A stretch of 5,307 bases of DNA, from positions 1 to 5,307 of the forward strand of contig JANXLO010000355.1 of the NCBI GenBank assembly GCA_025355115.1. The letters are read 5' to 3'. Within the stretch, counting starts at the first letter, position 1. Each line of letters opens with the position of its first letter. Below are positions 4,815 to 5,307 of the stretch, in pieces. The notes beneath the pieces are model-generated. The model had not been told where the DNA came from. It ran no database searches and saw nothing but the letters and a program-made list of their open reading frames with translations. A program made the translations under genes and the position numbers. Source of the stretch: Chthonomonadaceae bacterium. GTDB taxonomy: Bacteria > Armatimonadota > Chthonomonadetes > Chthonomonadales > Chthonomonadaceae.

Positions 4815-5307
4815 TTGAAAGTTCCTCTCGCAGATCTGCGAGCGCAATATCATGAACTCAAAGAGGAGATCGACACGGCGATTCGCGACGTGATCGAGAG
4901 TTCGCATTTCATTGGCGGGGAAAAAGTTGGACTGCTAGAGGAGAAGATAGCGGCAGCGTGCGGGGCAAAGCACGGCATCGGCGTTGCCTCGGGAACGGAC
5001 GCTCTTGTGCTCTCCCTCGTTTCCTGCGGCCTGGAGCCGGGAGACGAAGTCATCACGACGCCGTTCACATTCGCCGCCACGGCCGAGATGATCGTGTTGC
5101 TCGGAGGCAAACCCGTGTTTGTCGACATCGAGCCGGACACTTGCAATATCAACGTCAACCTGATCGAAGCGAAGATCACGAGCAGCACGCGCGCGATCAT
5201 GCCCGTGAGCCTGTACGGCCAGTGCGCGGACATGGAAGAGATCAACGCCATCGCGGCGCGTCACGGCAACATCCCAGTGATCGAAGACGCCGCGCAAAGC
5301 TTCGGCG
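4815..5307 (+). CDS. DegT/DnrJ/EryC1/StrS sugar aminotransferase (WbpE-like), N-terminal 164 residues
   Basis: This is a PLP-dependent aminotransferase of the nucleotide-sugar type, which transfers an amino group from glutamate to a keto-sugar. The preferred start is TTG at 4815, with GGGAGG (4804-4809) 5 nt upstream and the family-typical opening KVPLADLRAQY. An in-frame ATG at 4755 would add 20 unusual residues and lacks a ribosome site. Visible motifs are SHFIGGEKV (30-38), the PLP-phosphate loop SGTDAL (59-64), TPFTFAATAEMI (82-93) with the ring-stacking aromatic region, PVFVDIEPDT (100-109), PVSLYGQCADM (130-140), and VIEDAAQSFG (155-164) with Asp158, which contacts the PLP ring nitrogen, and Gln161. 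The catalytic lysine lies beyond the right edge. The run from PVSLYGQCAD to IEDAAQSFG is very close to Pseudomonas WbpE as I remember it, which acts on a UDP-3-keto-GlcNAcA derivative; the substrate here remains inference. About half the gene is present, judged from the usual 360-400 residues. Confidence 0.9.
   Translation, partial: MKVPLADLRAQYHELKEEIDTAIRDVIESSHFIGGEKVGLLEEKIAAACGAKHGIGVASGTDALVLSLVSCGLEPGDEVITTPFTFAATAEMIVLLGGKPVFVDIEPDTCNINVNLIEAKITSSTRAIMPVSLYGQCADMEEINAIAARHGNIPVIEDAAQSFG

Noticed and set aside
1..5307. CRISPR array, tRNA, rRNA or insertion sequence
   Set aside because: I saw no regularly spaced repeats, cloverleaf, rRNA-like stretch, transposase or terminal inverted repeats.

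Overview
The window looks like bacterial chromosome: sigma70-type promoters, Shine-Dalgarno sites, Sec signal peptides and a sugar-nucleotide gene pair. The organism cannot be fixed from sequence alone. A secreted BsuPI-domain protein next to a short secreted TPR-like protein, in GC-rich DNA with TTG starts, would suit a soil or freshwater lineage such as Armatimonadota. That is a weak inference.

Layout, left to right. Positions 1-1577 (minus strand) are one long open frame of 525 codons that runs off the left edge, so it has no stop in the window. I read it as a papain-like (C39-like) cysteine-peptidase-type protein, with Cys, His and Asp in the expected order. Positions 1578-1922 hold its leader and a strong hairpin that probably ends the next gene. 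Positions 1923-2273 (minus) encode an unrecognised 116-residue protein. Positions 2274-2520 are AT-richer non-coding DNA carrying a perfect 28-bp palindrome and a second 21-bp dyad, both upstream of that small gene. Positions 2521-3042 (minus) encode a secreted BsuPI-domain protein and 3113-3553 (minus) a secreted TPR-like protein. These two are probably cotranscribed, with a long hairpin between them. Positions 3554-3838 are a divergent promoter region with a very good extended -10 promoter facing right. Positions 3839-4738 (plus) encode a GalU-like sugar-phosphate nucleotidyltransferase. From 4815 to the right edge (plus) runs the first half of a DegT/DnrJ/EryC1/StrS sugar aminotransferase closest to WbpE.

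How the genes fit together. The rightward pair looks like the start of a surface-polysaccharide operon: one enzyme activates a sugar 1-phosphate to a nucleotide sugar and the other transaminates a nucleotide-linked keto-sugar. The leftward secreted pair probably acts outside the cytoplasmic membrane. The left part (about 1-2500) is clearly lower in GC than the right part in hand-counted blocks. Together with its unfamiliar genes and palindromic intergenic DNA, this suggests an accessory segment beside more typical chromosomal genes.
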